NCBI RefSeq assembly: GCF_018138085.1
Contig: NZ_CP073105.1
Span: 3,100,001 to 3,164,000, forward strand
DNA from: Stutzerimonas stutzeri
GTDB lineage: Bacteria > Pseudomonadota > Gammaproteobacteria > Pseudomonadales > Pseudomonadaceae
Length of the DNA: 64,000 nucleotides
Direction of reading: 5' to 3'
Position 1 is the first letter of the stretch, and every line of letters begins with the position of its first letter. The notes beneath the pieces were generated by a model. That model was not told the origin of the DNA and did no database searches. It saw only the letters and a program-made list of their open reading frames with translations. Shown in pieces: positions 7,648 through 16,476 of this stretch. The position numbers were made by a program, and so were the translations under genes.

Positions 7648-8313
7648 ATGACCCCAGAATTCATCAGCTTGTTCACCCGGCCGGACCGCGCCTGGGAAAC
7701 CATTCGCCAGAAGGAGGACGCCCACAGCCTGCACTACCTGATGCACCTGCTGTTACTGGCGCTGATTCCCAGCGTATGCCTGTTCATCGGAGTCACCTTT
7801 GTGGGTTGGAGCCTGGTGGATGCGGAGCGGGTCAGGCTCGACTTCGCCAGCGCCTTCCAGCTGTGCCTGCTGCTGTACGTCACCATCGTCATCGGCACGG
7901 TGATCATGGGCTTCTTCGTACGCTGGATGGCGCGCGCCTTTGAAGTACGGCCGAATCTGAATCAGTGCATCGGTTTCATCGCATACGTGATCACACCGTT
8001 TCTGGTCGCCGGCGTAACCGGCCTGTACCCGAATCGCTGGTTCGCGGCCATTGTCCTGCTGATCGCCGGCATCTACTCCACCTACCTGCTGTTCACTGGC
8101 CTGCCGGCCTTCATGCGCCAGCGCAACTCGCAGAGCTTTCTCTATGCCAGTTCGATCTGGGGTGTCGCCCTACTGGTACTGGTTACGGTGCTGGTCAGCA
8201 TGATTCTGTTCTGGACGCTTTCGCTCGAACCCAACTACGAGCGGACCGTGCAGCAGAATCAGAGCTATGGGACGCAGGACGAACGTCCGCAGGAGGAGCC
8301 CGGCGGTCTCTGA
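7648..8313 (+). CDS. Yip1-family inner membrane protein (second paralogue)
   Basis: The ATG at 7648 has an AGGAGG ribosome site 5 nt upstream and is preferred over the longer open frame from 7537. The product is 221 residues, opens MTPEFISLFTRPDRAWETIR and has the same set of about five membrane segments as the preceding gene, with a hydrophilic Gln/Glu-rich tail of about 25 residues. Shared features such as VGWS and the FxxYxxTP-type segment show paralogy. A terminator between the two suggests separate transcription. Confidence 0.82.
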   Translation: MTPEFISLFTRPDRAWETIRQKEDAHSLHYLMHLLLLALIPSVCLFIGVTFVGWSLVDAERVRLDFASAFQLCLLLYVTIVIGTVIMGFFVRWMARAFEVRPNLNQCIGFIAYVITPFLVAGVTGLYPNRWFAAIVLLIAGIYSTYLLFTGLPAFMRQRNSQSFLYASSIWGVALLVLVTVLVSMILFWTLSLEPNYERTVQQNQSYGTQDERPQEEPGGL

Positions 8314-8367
8314 ACGGTTGCCAGCCTGGCGTGTTGGGGCATAATTCCGGGCTTCTTCGGAGGCCCT

Positions 8368-8862
8368 ATGCCCGAACAGCTTCATGCCCGTGTCGAGGCC
8401 TGCTATCAACAGGCCGAGACCTTCTTCAACCGGCGCTTCGAACGCCCGCAGGTCAGCTTCAAGCTACGCGGGCAGAAAGCCGGCGTCGCACACCTCAACT
8501 CCAATCTGTTGCGGTTCAACCCGCAGCTGTACCGAGAAAACCGCGAGCACTTCCTCAAGCAGACCGTAGCGCACGAAGTCGCTCATCTGATCGCGCATCA
8601 GATGTTCGGCGGTCGGATCCGGCCCCATGGCGAGGAATGGCAGTTGATCATGCGCGGCGTCTACGAGCTCGTGCCGGATCGCTGCCATACCTATGAGGTC
8701 AGCCGCCGCCCGGTCAGTCGCTACATCTACCGCTGCGCCTGTAGCGGTCAGGATTTCCCCTTCACTTCGCAGCGGCATGCGCTGGTTCGTAAAGGGCGTC
8801 GTTATTTCTGCCGTAGCTGCCGCGCCACGCTGGTATTCAGCGGCGAGCAACGGCTCGAATAA
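8368..8862 (+). CDS. SprT-family zinc metalloprotease-like protein
   Basis: A 164-residue SprT-like protein. The zinc motif HEVAH lies at 69-73, with a likely third ligand in RPHGEEW (His87). A C-terminal zinc ribbon has Cys123/125 and Cys148/151. The fold resembles the protease domain of eukaryotic SPRTN, but the cellular role of bacterial SprT is not well defined. The ATG at 8368 is preceded by CGGAGG. Confidence 0.9.
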   Translation: MPEQLHARVEACYQQAETFFNRRFERPQVSFKLRGQKAGVAHLNSNLLRFNPQLYRENREHFLKQTVAHEVAHLIAHQMFGGRIRPHGEEWQLIMRGVYELVPDRCHTYEVSRRPVSRYIYRCACSGQDFPFTSQRHALVRKGRRYFCRSCRATLVFSGEQRLE

Positions 8863-8872
8863 TCGGCCGAAT

Positions 8873-10060
8873 CTATAGAGATCTGGCCCGCCAGGCGGCG
8901 AGCACGAACAGCGCTGCGAGTACGGCCATCAGCGGCAGCCAGCCGGCATGTTCCCAGACATAGCCCGCGGCATATCCCACCACGCTCGACCCCAGGTAGT
9001 AGGCGCACAGATACAGCGCTGAAGCCTGCGCCTTGGCCCCCGAAGCATGAATGCCGACCTGCCCGCTGGCGACCGCATGCGCGGCGAAGAATCCCAGCGT
9101 AAACAGCGCCAGACCGATGACGATAGCCACCAGCCAGGGCGTGGAACACAACCCCACCCCTAACAGCATGAGTCCGACACCCGCCTGGAGAACGGTCCGC
9201 GCCCCGAACCGCGGCACCAGTCGCCCAGCCCAACCGGCGCTGAAAATGCCTGCCAGGTAGACGACGAACAGCAAGCCGATCACCGTCGAGGAAAGGCCGA
9301 ACGGCGCACCTGCCAGGCGGAAGCCTATGTAGTTGAACAAGGCAACGAAGCCACCCATCAGCAGGAACGCCTGCAAGAACAGCGTGCGTAAAACGGGATC
9401 GCTCAAATGCCGGGCGAAGTTGGCCAGCAGACCTTGCAGCGACAAGGGTTGCGCCTTGAAATGCCGTGACGCCGGCAGCAGCCAGACGAACAGGCCCAGC
9501 GCGACCATCCCGAGAACGGCGATCGCGCCCAGCGCGAACTGCCAGCCGCCGATGTCGCTCAGCAACCCAGACAACAAGCGCCCCAACAGCCCACCGAGCG
9601 CCGTCCCGCCGATATACAAGCCCATCGCCGCCGGCAGCGATTCAGGGTCGAACTCCTCGCCGACATAGGCCATCGCCAATGCCGGCAGCCCGCTGAGTGC
9701 GAGCCCCAGCAGGGCCCGCAGCAGGAGTAACAGCGTCCAGGATTCCACCGCTGCACAGGCCAGACCAAGCAGGCAAGCCAACCCCAGAGCGAGCCCCATG
9801 ACCGGCTTGCGCCCCCAACTTTCCGCCAGGCCGCCAGACACCAACAGGCACACCGCAAGGGACAACGTGGTCAGCGACAAGGCCAGACTGCTGTTAGCCG
9901 CCGACACGGAGAAATGCGAGGCCAGAAGCGGCAACAACGGCTGCACGCAGTAAAGGATGGCGAAGGTGGCGAAACCGGCACAGAACAATGCCAGCGTCGC
10001 ACGACGGTAGGCGGACGTTCCGCGCTTGAGATGAGTGCCATCGAACGAGTCAGTCGACAT
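8873..10060 (-). CDS. MFS transporter (drug/metabolite efflux type, 12 TM)
   Basis: From the ATG at 10060 (GGGG 7 nt upstream) the product is 395 residues with about 12 membrane segments. The motif ESWGRKPVMG between segments 2 and 3 is the MFS signature loop. The opening FCAGFATFAILYCVQPLLPLLA is typical of the YnfM-like efflux branch. The open frame extends to 10255 but the added residues are not family-like. It is convergent with the SprT gene and divergent from nap. The substrate is unknown. Confidence 0.85.
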   Translation of the reverse strand: MSTDSFDGTHLKRGTSAYRRATLALFCAGFATFAILYCVQPLLPLLASHFSVSAANSSLALSLTTLSLAVCLLVSGGLAESWGRKPVMGLALGLACLLGLACAAVESWTLLLLLRALLGLALSGLPALAMAYVGEEFDPESLPAAMGLYIGGTALGGLLGRLLSGLLSDIGGWQFALGAIAVLGMVALGLFVWLLPASRHFKAQPLSLQGLLANFARHLSDPVLRTLFLQAFLLMGGFVALFNYIGFRLAGAPFGLSSTVIGLLFVVYLAGIFSAGWAGRLVPRFGARTVLQAGVGLMLLGVGLCSTPWLVAIVIGLALFTLGFFAAHAVASGQVGIHASGAKAQASALYLCAYYLGSSVVGYAAGYVWEHAGWLPLMAVLAALFVLAAWRARSL

Positions 10061-10210
10061 GCGTTTACCCCAAAGCCCGTACCTATCGTACGGAGCACAA
10101 AAAGCCGCGCAGCCTAGCACAACACGACGTGCCCGGACGCTCGCTGGCAAGCGGCCCGCCACCGAGACCGCCACACCCGGGCCGGAAATGGCAGCTGAGA
10201 ACGACCACCT

Positions 10211-10234
10211 GGCGGATTGATCACCGAATCCGCC
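10211..10234. promoter_or_regulatory. Inverted repeat in the MFS-nap intergenic region
   Basis: The 8-bp arms GGCGGATT and AATCCGCC (10211-10218 and 10227-10234) are perfectly complementary around an 8-nt centre. The element sits just upstream of the ANR-type box, in the 297-bp divergent region between the MFS gene and napE. It may be an operator; no regulator can be named. Confidence 0.4.
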
Positions 10235-10241
10235 GTATTGC

Positions 10242-10255
10242 TTGAGCCAGATCAA
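10242..10255 (+). promoter_or_regulatory. ANR/FNR-type binding site upstream of napEDABC
   Basis: TTGAGCCAGATCAA matches the FNR/ANR consensus (TTGAT-N4-ATCAA) at nine of ten defined positions. A -10-like TATAAC lies at 10275-10280, placing the box at about the -40 position expected for a class II activated promoter. napE starts about 100 nt downstream. This points to induction of Nap under low oxygen. Confidence 0.72.
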
Positions 10256-10357
10256 TGGAAATGCACGATTTGCTTATAACCTTAAGTTTAGTAGACGAAT
10301 GACTTTGATTAAGCCGTCTGTGCTTCCTAGACTTTCGGCAACAGTCGGAGAGACAAG

Positions 10358-10537
10358 GTGAACGCAGTGCCCGATGACACCGACCACATGCCAGGCAAGC
10401 CCGAAGAAACGAGGCTGTTCGTTTTTCTGCTGGTCTTCCTGTTCCCCATTCTGAGCGTCGCGATAGTGGCCGGCTATGGCTTCATCGTGTGGTTCAGCCA
10501 GCTGCTGTTTTTCGGCCCGCCAGGCCCGCCAAGCTGA
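10358..10537 (+). CDS. napE: Periplasmic nitrate reductase small membrane subunit NapE
   Basis: A 59-residue single-span membrane protein starting at a GTG (10358) with GGAGAG upstream; an ATG also occurs nine codons in. The core ETRLFVFLLVFLFPILSVA followed by GYGFIVWFSQL and an FGPPGPP tail is characteristic of NapE. Its function is unknown, but it is conserved at the head of napEDABC operons. It is the first gene after the ANR-type box. Confidence 0.9.
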   Translation: MNAVPDDTDHMPGKPEETRLFVFLLVFLFPILSVAIVAGYGFIVWFSQLLFFGPPGPPS

Positions 10538-10612
10538 TACCAGGCTTTTACACCCGATCAAACACCCCCCTTAGCTTGCCTTCCTTAATGCAGGCGGAGC
10601 CTTACTAAAAAA

Positions 10613-10876
10613 ATGAACCACGACGCTCTGCATATCGCCAGCTTGCTTGTGCATTGCCGCCCTGAGCTGCTGGACGCCGTGAAACGCAACCTGGTGCTGC
10701 TCCCTGGAACCGAACTGCATCAGGAAAGCCCAGCGGGCAAGCTGGTGGTCGTCCTGGAAGCCGAACACGAGAGCCTTATCCTCGACACCATTCGCGACAT
10801 CCAACAACTGCCCGGCGTGCTTAACGCTGCCCTGATTTACCACGAACTCCTCTCACCCGAAGGAGAGCCTGAATGA
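10613..10876 (+). CDS. napD: NapD, chaperone for NapA maturation
   Basis: An 87-residue cytoplasmic chaperone that binds the NapA twin-arginine signal peptide and holds it back until the cofactor is inserted. The ferredoxin-like fold is suggested by [12 protein letters not shown], the KLVVVLEA strand and the C-terminal [13 protein letters not shown]. It overlaps napA by four bases (ATGA), so translation is coupled. Its own start lacks a close ribosome site: the ATG follows an A-tract, and the purine-rich AGGCGGAG lies about 16 nt upstream. Confidence 0.92.
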   Translation: MNHDALHIASLLVHCRPELLDAVKRNLVLLPGTELHQESPAGKLVVVLEAEHESLILDTIRDIQQLPGVLNAALIYHELLSPEGEPE

Positions 10877-13377
10877 GCCTCACACGACGTCAATTTGCCA
10901 AGGCCAACGCCGCGGCCATCGCAGCCAGTGTGGCGGGTCTGCCGATCGCCACCAGCGCCAGTAACCTGGTCACCGATCCGGAAGCGACCGCGCTCAAGTG
11001 GAACAAGGCGCCCTGCCGGTTCTGTGGCACCGGCTGTGGCGTCATGGTCGCCACGGCCGGCGATCGTGTCGTGGCCACGCACGGCGACGTGAAAGCCGAG
11101 GTGAATCGCGGCATCAACTGCGTCAAGGGTTACTTTCTCTCGAAGATCATGTACGGCACCGATCGCCTGACGCAGCCACTGCTGCGCATGAAGGACGGGC
11201 GGTACGACAAGCAGGGCGAGTTCCAGCCAGTGAGCTGGGACCAGGCGTTCGACATCATGGAGGAGAAATACAAGGCCGCCCTGAAAGAAAGCGGCCCGAG
11301 TGCAGTCGGCATGTTCGGCTCCGGCCAATGGACCGTCTGGGAAGGCTACGCGGCCAACAAGCTGATGAAGGCGGGCTTTCGCTCCAACAACCTCGACCCC
11401 AATGCCCGCCACTGCATGGCTTCTGCCGCGGTCGGCTTCATGCGCACCTTCGGCATGGACGAACCCATGGGCTGCTACGACGATATCGAAGCGGCCGATG
11501 CCTTCGTACTCTGGGGTTCGAACATGGCTGAAATGCATCCGGTCCTGTGGACCCGGGTGACCGACCGCCGCCTGAGCGCGCCGCATGTCAAGGTCGCGGT
11601 CATGTCGACCTTCGAACACCGCAGCTTCGACCTGGCCGACATCCCGATGGTCTTCAACCCGCAAACCGACCTGGTGATTCTCAACTACATCGCCAACCAC
11701 ATCATTCAGAGCGGCGCGGTCAACCAGGACTTCGTCAAGAACCACACCAAGTTCGCCAAGGGTGCGACCAACATCGGCTACGGCCTGCGCCCCACCGACC
11801 CGCGTGAATTGAAGGCGGAAAACGCAGCCGTTGCCGGCAGCTGGACCGATATCAGCTTCGAGGACTACGCCGAATTCCTCAAGCCTTACACGTTGGAACA
11901 CGCAGCTCACGAGTCAGGCGTGCCGGCTGAGCGCCTGAAGGCGCTGGCCGAACTCTATGCCGACCCCAAGACCAAGGTGATGTCGTTCTGGACCATGGGC
12001 TTCAACCAGCACACCCGCGGTGTCTGGGCGAACAACATGATCTACAACATCCACCTGCTCACCGGAAAAATCAGCGAACCCGGCAATAGCCCGTTCTCGC
12101 TGACCGGCCAGCCGTCGGCGTGCGGCACCGCGCGCGAAGTCGGAACCTTCTCTCACCGTTTACCAGCGGACATGGTCGTCACCAATCCGAAGCACCGCGC
12201 CGTGGCCGAGAAGATCTGGAAACTGCCCGAAGGCACCATTCAGGAAAAGCCCGGCTTCCATGCCGTCCAGCAGAGCCGTGAGCTGAAGGACGGCAACCTC
12301 AAGGTCTACTGGACCCAGGTGACCAACAACATGCAGGCCGGCCCCAACATCATGCAGGAAGTGCTGCCGGGCTGGCGCAACCCCGAGACCTTCGTCATCG
12401 TTTCCGACGTCTATCCCACCGTCTCCGCGCAGGCCGCCGACCTGATCCTGCCGGCGGCCATGTGGGTGGAGAAGGAAGGTGCTTACGGCAATGCCGAACG
12501 TCGCACCCACGTGTGGCATCAGCTGGTTTCGCCGCCCGGCGAGGCACGCTCGGACCTGTGGCAGCTGATGGAGTTTTCCAAGCGCTTCACCACCGATGAG
12601 GTGTGGCCCGCCGATCTGCTGGCCAAGGCGCCGGAGCTCAAGGGCAAGACGCTGTTCGAAGTCCTGTTCAAGAACGGTCAGGTCGACCGCTTCCCCACAT
12701 CTGATATCGAAGAGGGTTACCGCAACCAGGAATCCGAGGAATACGGATTCTACGTGCAGAAGGGACTGTTCGAGGAATACGCCCAGTTCGGCCGCGGCCA
12801 TGGTCACGACCTGGCGGACTTCGACCGCTATCACCAGGAACGCGGCCTGCGTTGGCCGGTGGTGGATGGCAAGGAAACCCGCTGGCGCTACCGCGAGGGC
12901 TATGACCCTTATGTCGCCAAGGGCGCCGGCGTCGAGTTCTATGGTTACCCGGACAAGAAGGCAATCATCTTTGCGCTGCCGTACGAAGTGCCGGCTGAGG
13001 TACCGGACGAGGAGTACCCCTTCTGGCTCAGCACCGGGCGTGTATTGGAGCATTGGCACACCGGCAGCATGACGCAGCGCGTCGACGAGCTGTACCAGGC
13101 GGTCCCCGATGCGCTTGTGTACATGCACCCCGACGACGCGCGTGATCTCAAAGCGCGCCGCGGCAGCGTGGTGAAAGTGATCAGCCGCCGCGGCGAAATG
13201 CAGGCGCGCATCGAAACCCGCGGTCGCAACAAGCCACCGAAGGGCCTGATCTTCGTGCCCTTCTTCGACGCCAACAAGCTGATCAACAAGGTCACCCTCG
13301 ACGCTACCGACCCGATCTCCAAGCAAACCGACTACAAGAAGTGCGCCGTGAAGATCGAAGTGGTCAGCATCGCCTGA
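10873..13377 (+). CDS. napA: Periplasmic nitrate reductase catalytic subunit NapA
   Basis: An 834-residue molybdoenzyme that reduces nitrate to nitrite in the periplasm. The N-terminus carries a twin-arginine signal ([11 protein letters not shown]) cut near residue 30. One [4Fe-4S] cluster is bound by Cys48, Cys51, Cys55 and Cys83. Cys181 in [13 protein letters not shown] is the expected molybdenum ligand of the bis-MGD cofactor. The C-terminal molybdopterin dinucleotide domain starts near [15 protein letters not shown]. The length matches the family. It is the core of napEDABC. Confidence 0.97.
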   Translation: MSLTRRQFAKANAAAIAASVAGLPIATSASNLVTDPEATALKWNKAPCRFCGTGCGVMVATAGDRVVATHGDVKAEVNRGINCVKGYFLSKIMYGTDRLTQPLLRMKDGRYDKQGEFQPVSWDQAFDIMEEKYKAALKESGPSAVGMFGSGQWTVWEGYAANKLMKAGFRSNNLDPNARHCMASAAVGFMRTFGMDEPMGCYDDIEAADAFVLWGSNMAEMHPVLWTRVTDRRLSAPHVKVAVMSTFEHRSFDLADIPMVFNPQTDLVILNYIANHIIQSGAVNQDFVKNHTKFAKGATNIGYGLRPTDPRELKAENAAVAGSWTDISFEDYAEFLKPYTLEHAAHESGVPAERLKALAELYADPKTKVMSFWTMGFNQHTRGVWANNMIYNIHLLTGKISEPGNSPFSLTGQPSACGTAREVGTFSHRLPADMVVTNPKHRAVAEKIWKLPEGTIQEKPGFHAVQQSRELKDGNLKVYWTQVTNNMQAGPNIMQEVLPGWRNPETFVIVSDVYPTVSAQAADLILPAAMWVEKEGAYGNAERRTHVWHQLVSPPGEARSDLWQLMEFSKRFTTDEVWPADLLAKAPELKGKTLFEVLFKNGQVDRFPTSDIEEGYRNQESEEYGFYVQKGLFEEYAQFGRGHGHDLADFDRYHQERGLRWPVVDGKETRWRYREGYDPYVAKGAGVEFYGYPDKKAIIFALPYEVPAEVPDEEYPFWLSTGRVLEHWHTGSMTQRVDELYQAVPDALVYMHPDDARDLKARRGSVVKVISRRGEMQARIETRGRNKPPKGLIFVPFFDANKLINKVTLDATDPISKQTDYKKCAVKIEVVSIA

Positions 13378-13388
13378 GGAGAGTCGCC

Positions 13389-13871
13389 ATGAAATTTCGC
13401 TTACTGCCTTTGACCCTCCTCGCGGTATTTGGCCTGGCGGTTGCCGCCGGGCCCGATTACCCATTGGATGCCCCGGCCCCGGACGGTCGTCGCCCGGGCG
13501 GCACCCTGACTCAGGAGTTCACCCCACCGCCGCTCAAGGACGAAGAAAACAAGGACCTGCGACGCGAGCGCAACTACCCGGAGCAACCGCCCACCATTCC
13601 GCACACGATTCGCGGCTATCAGATCGACCGGAACAGCAACAAGTGCCTGTCCTGCCACAGCCGCGCCAACAGCGCGCGTACCCAGGCGCCGATGATCAGC
13701 ATCACGCATTTTTCCGACCGTGATGGCCAGACGCTCGGTACCGTCGCCCCTCGCCGCTATTTCTGCACGCAATGCCATGTCGTGCAGCAGGACGTGAAGC
13801 CACTGGTGAAGAACGACTTCAAGAATATCGACAAGCTGCTCTATCACGAAAACAAGCAGAACGATCAGTGA
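13389..13871 (+). CDS. napB: Periplasmic nitrate reductase diheme cytochrome c subunit NapB
   Basis: A 160-residue secreted diheme cytochrome that passes electrons from NapC to NapA. A signal peptide ends near AVAAG at 20, and the heme c motifs are CLSCH (86-90) and CTQCH (126-130). The ATG at 13389 with AGGAG upstream is preferred to the longer open frame. It lies 11 bp after napA. Confidence 0.95.
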   Translation: MKFRLLPLTLLAVFGLAVAAGPDYPLDAPAPDGRRPGGTLTQEFTPPPLKDEENKDLRRERNYPEQPPTIPHTIRGYQIDRNSNKCLSCHSRANSARTQAPMISITHFSDRDGQTLGTVAPRRYFCTQCHVVQQDVKPLVKNDFKNIDKLLYHENKQNDQ

Positions 13872-13881
13872 GGACGCCCGG

Positions 13882-14478
13882 ATGAAGTCGATACTGTCGT
13901 TTCTCAAGCGATACTGGACGGTACTACGCCGTCCCAGCGTGCACTACAGCCTGGGCGCCCTGGCACTCGGCGGGTTCGTTGCCGGCATCATTTTCTGGGG
14001 CGGATTCAACACTGCCCTGGAAGCGACCAACACCGAAACCTTCTGTATTTCCTGCCACGAAATGCGCGACAACGTGTACATGGAGATCAAGGACACCATC
14101 CATTACAGCAACCGCTCGGGGGTGCGGGCAACCTGTCCGGACTGTCACGTTCCGCACAAATGGACCGACAAGATCGCACGCAAGATGCAGGCATCGAAGG
14201 AGGTCTGGGGCAAGATCTTCGGCACCATCAACACGCGCGAGAAGTTCCTCGGCATGCGTCGCGAAATGGCCGAGCGCGAATGGCGTCGCTTGAAGTCCAA
14301 CGATTCGCTCGAATGCCGCAACTGCCACAACTTCGACTACATGGACTTCACCAAACAGTCCCAGCGTGCGTCGAAGTTTCACTCCACCGCCCTGGCCAAC
14401 GGCGAAGCCACGTGCATCGATTGCCATAAGGGCATCGCCCACCGCCTGCCGGACATGCACGGCGTGCCCGGCTGGTAA
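13882..14478 (+). CDS. napC: NapC/NirT tetraheme quinol dehydrogenase
   Basis: A 198-residue membrane-anchored tetraheme cytochrome c that oxidises quinol and feeds NapB. A single N-terminal membrane anchor lies at about residues 23-42. The four CxxCH motifs are CISCH (55-59), CPDCH (85-89), CRNCH (145-149) and CIDCH (178-182). It closes the operon and is followed by a hairpin at 14487. Confidence 0.96.
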   Translation: MKSILSFLKRYWTVLRRPSVHYSLGALALGGFVAGIIFWGGFNTALEATNTETFCISCHEMRDNVYMEIKDTIHYSNRSGVRATCPDCHVPHKWTDKIARKMQASKEVWGKIFGTINTREKFLGMRREMAEREWRRLKSNDSLECRNCHNFDYMDFTKQSQRASKFHSTALANGEATCIDCHKGIAHRLPDMHGVPGW

Positions 14479-14486
14479 TGGCGCAA

Positions 14487-14513
14487 CCGGTCCGGTCGCG
14501 ATGACCGGGCCGG
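14487..14513 (+). terminator. Hairpin after napC
   Basis: An 11-bp stem (14487-14497 with 14503-14513, one G-T wobble) with a 5-nt loop starts 9 nt after the napC stop. No T-run follows, so it may stabilise the mRNA end rather than terminate by itself. Confidence 0.5.
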
Positions 14514-14732
14514 ATGCCATGACCGAAACCACTTTCGATCCCAGGGAGCGACGGCAGCCTTGTCAGCGCATCGTGACGCTCTTCCATCGCGACCGATGCT
14601 TACCGCGCCGCAAGGTCAGCCGCCAGAGAAACCGGCACGGTGAACCCTGCCCCGCCGTCACTGCCGGTTGCGCGCGGGCCGAACTCCGGCTATTTATCGA
14701 AGCACCTCGATAGCGTCGACAAGGAAACCACC

Positions 14733-15524
14733 ATGCGTTACTACCTGCTCGGTACATTGATGGCCATGAGCGCCGTCGCCCATGCTGAAGTCCAGACCCG
14801 CGAAATCCCCTATACCGCCGCCGATGGCACCGAGATGATCGGCTACTACGCCTACGATGATGCGATCGAAGGCAAGCGCCCCGGCGTGGTAGTCGTCCAT
14901 GAGTGGTGGGGCCTCAACGACTACGCCAAGAGCCGCGCTCGTGACCTTGCCGAACTGGGCTACAGCGCACTGGCCATCGATATGTACGGCGAGGGCAAAC
15001 ATACCGAGCATCCCAAGGACGCCATGAGCTTCATGAAGGCCGCGCTGTCCGATGCCGAGGCCGCCAAGGGCCGTTTCAATGCCGGGCTGGACCTGCTCAA
15101 GCAGCAAGCGCAGACCGATACCGAGAAACTTGCCGCGGTTGGCTACTGCTTCGGCGGCAAGGTCGTGCTGGACATGGCGCGCCAAGGCGCCCCGCTCGAC
15201 GGTGTCGTCAGCTTCCATGGCGCACTGGCCACCCAAACCCGCGCCACCCCCGGCAGCGTAAAGGCACGCGTGCTGGTCGAACATGGCGCCGCCGACAGCA
15301 TGGTCAGCGCTGACGACGTCGCGGCGCTGAGCGCCGAAATGGTCAAGGCCGGCGCCGACTACCGGCTCGTCTCCCTGCCCGGCGCCAAGCACGGCTTCAC
15401 CAACCCCGGCGCCGACAAATTCCAGAAACAAGGCGTCGACGTGGCGTACAACCAGACCGCCGACGAACGCTCCTGGCAGGATATGCAGCGCTTTCTAGAC
15501 GAGACCTTCGAGTCGGGGCAATAA
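14733..15524 (+). CDS. Secreted dienelactone hydrolase family protein
   Basis: From the ATG at 14733 (AAGGAAA upstream) the product is 263 residues with a cleavable signal peptide ending in AVAHA. The alpha/beta-hydrolase core shows the dienelactone hydrolase triad: a nucleophilic Cys in GYCFGGKV, an Asp in EHGAADSMV and a His in KHGFTNPG. The VVHEWWGLN motif near the N-terminus is typical. The periplasmic substrate is unknown, and no catabolic genes are nearby to suggest one. Confidence 0.85.
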   Translation: MRYYLLGTLMAMSAVAHAEVQTREIPYTAADGTEMIGYYAYDDAIEGKRPGVVVVHEWWGLNDYAKSRARDLAELGYSALAIDMYGEGKHTEHPKDAMSFMKAALSDAEAAKGRFNAGLDLLKQQAQTDTEKLAAVGYCFGGKVVLDMARQGAPLDGVVSFHGALATQTRATPGSVKARVLVEHGAADSMVSADDVAALSAEMVKAGADYRLVSLPGAKHGFTNPGADKFQKQGVDVAYNQTADERSWQDMQRFLDETFESGQ

Positions 15525-15560
15525 CGCAACCGCAGCCTCGTTTTCTGCCTGAGTTTTTTT

Positions 15561-15609
15561 GGCTTCAGGCTTCAGGCTTCAGGCTTCAGGCTTCAGGCTT
15601 CAGGCTTCA
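15561..15609. repeat. Tandem repeat, 7 copies of the 7-mer GGCTTCA
   Basis: Seven perfect head-to-tail copies of GGCTTCA begin 37 bp after the dienelactone hydrolase stop codon. The frame across it translates to repetitive SGFRLQA-type text with no domain, so it is a non-coding microsatellite-like array. Confidence 0.95.
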
Positions 15610-15612
15610 GGT

Positions 15613-15783
15613 TTGGCTCTGCATTCGGCTTCGGCTTCGGTTTTGCCTTTGGCTTTGGCTTTGACGAAGATCGCCGTCATGCACAACGCCGACGACGACG
15701 TCTTTGCCATTGTCTTTATCTTTGTCTTTGGCTTTGGCTTTGGCTTTGGCTTTGGCTTTGGCTTTGGCTTTGGCTTTGGCTGA
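15613..15783. repeat. Degenerate and perfect hexamer tandem repeat (TTTGGC)n
   Basis: Nine perfect TTTGGC copies fill 15727-15780. They are flanked by degenerate copies upstream (TTCGGC, TTTGCC, TTTGTC at about 15613-15726) and by a few further TTTGAC-like units downstream. The repeat is open in several frames on both strands (FGFGFG or KAKAKA), but no start, ribosome site or domain supports coding. Confidence 0.93.
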
Positions 15784-15853
15784 CTTTGACTTTGTCTTTC
15801 CTTCGGCTTCGACTTTGGCTTCGATCACCCACTCGCCCGAGATCAGCTCGGAC

Positions 15854-15896
15854 TGCCCCCTCTCCCCTCTGGGGAGAGGGCTGGGGTGAGGGGGCA
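15854..15896. repeat. Palindromic extragenic element
   Basis: CCCTCTCCCC/GGGGAGAGGG (15858-15867 with 15871-15880) forms a 10-bp stem with a 3-nt loop. A nested alternative pairing joins TGCCCCCTC at 15854-15862 to GAGGGGGCA at 15888-15896. Elements of this sequence type are dispersed repeats in many gammaproteobacterial genomes. Confidence 0.65.
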
Positions 15897-16038
15897 GAGT
15901 TCGCCACGCCGCCATCCCTTCAGTCCCCATCGCCTTATCCAATACCGCTACGCTCGCACCCAGCACTGCCACCACGCCCGACCGTGCTAGCATGGTCACC
16001 CAGCGCAACTCCCTCTCCAAACCAATCGATCGCGAGTC

Positions 16039-16476
16039 ATGGCCGAACACGATTTCCGCTACACCCTGCTCAATCCCGGACACACCCTCACCGAATGTCG
16101 CGCCCTGGCACCGGGCCGTTACCAGGTCACCGGCAACGGCGGCAACGTCCGCTCCGGCGACGTCCTGATCGTCACGCTCAAGGGCAGCCGCGAGCTCTCC
16201 CAGCGCCTGACCGTCGACAAGGTCCGCCACCTGATCAATCCGCCCGGTCAATGGATGGCTGTAGCGACTGGCCCCGTATTCCGCGAACTGTCGATCCTCA
16301 ACTGGCAGGTCGATTGCGACGGCTGCGGCAAACAACTGGACTTCGAGTTCGCGGTGGATGCCGCCAAGGGCGAAGCCGCCCGCGCCCCGGCCGCCGAAGC
16401 ACGGATCGCCGAACTGGGCTGGAGGAACAATGCCGGCCGTCACCTGTGCCCTGCATGCCAGAGGGAGCAAGCATGA
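16039..16476 (+). CDS. Uncharacterised protein with two CxxC pairs
   Basis: A 145-residue protein with no family I can name. The N-terminal half, starting EHDFRYTLLNPGHTLTECRALAPGRYQV, looks like a beta-rich domain. CDGC at about 98-101 and CPAC at about 138-141 form a likely zinc ribbon. There is no signal peptide, so it should be cytoplasmic. Its last codons overlap the META-domain gene by four bases (ATGA), so the two are co-translated. Confidence 0.7.
   Translation: MAEHDFRYTLLNPGHTLTECRALAPGRYQVTGNGGNVRSGDVLIVTLKGSRELSQRLTVDKVRHLINPPGQWMAVATGPVFRELSILNWQVDCDGCGKQLDFEFAVDAAKGEAARAPAAEARIAELGWRNNAGRHLCPACQREQA

Noticed and set aside
10061..10255. N-terminal extension of the MFS transporter
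   Set aside because: The extension adds a non-family segment and would run across the nap regulatory region including the ANR-type box.
15559..15783. Open frame encoding an FGFGFG tail
   Set aside because: It is a by-product of the (TTTGGC)n microsatellite, has no ribosome site, and both strands are equally open.
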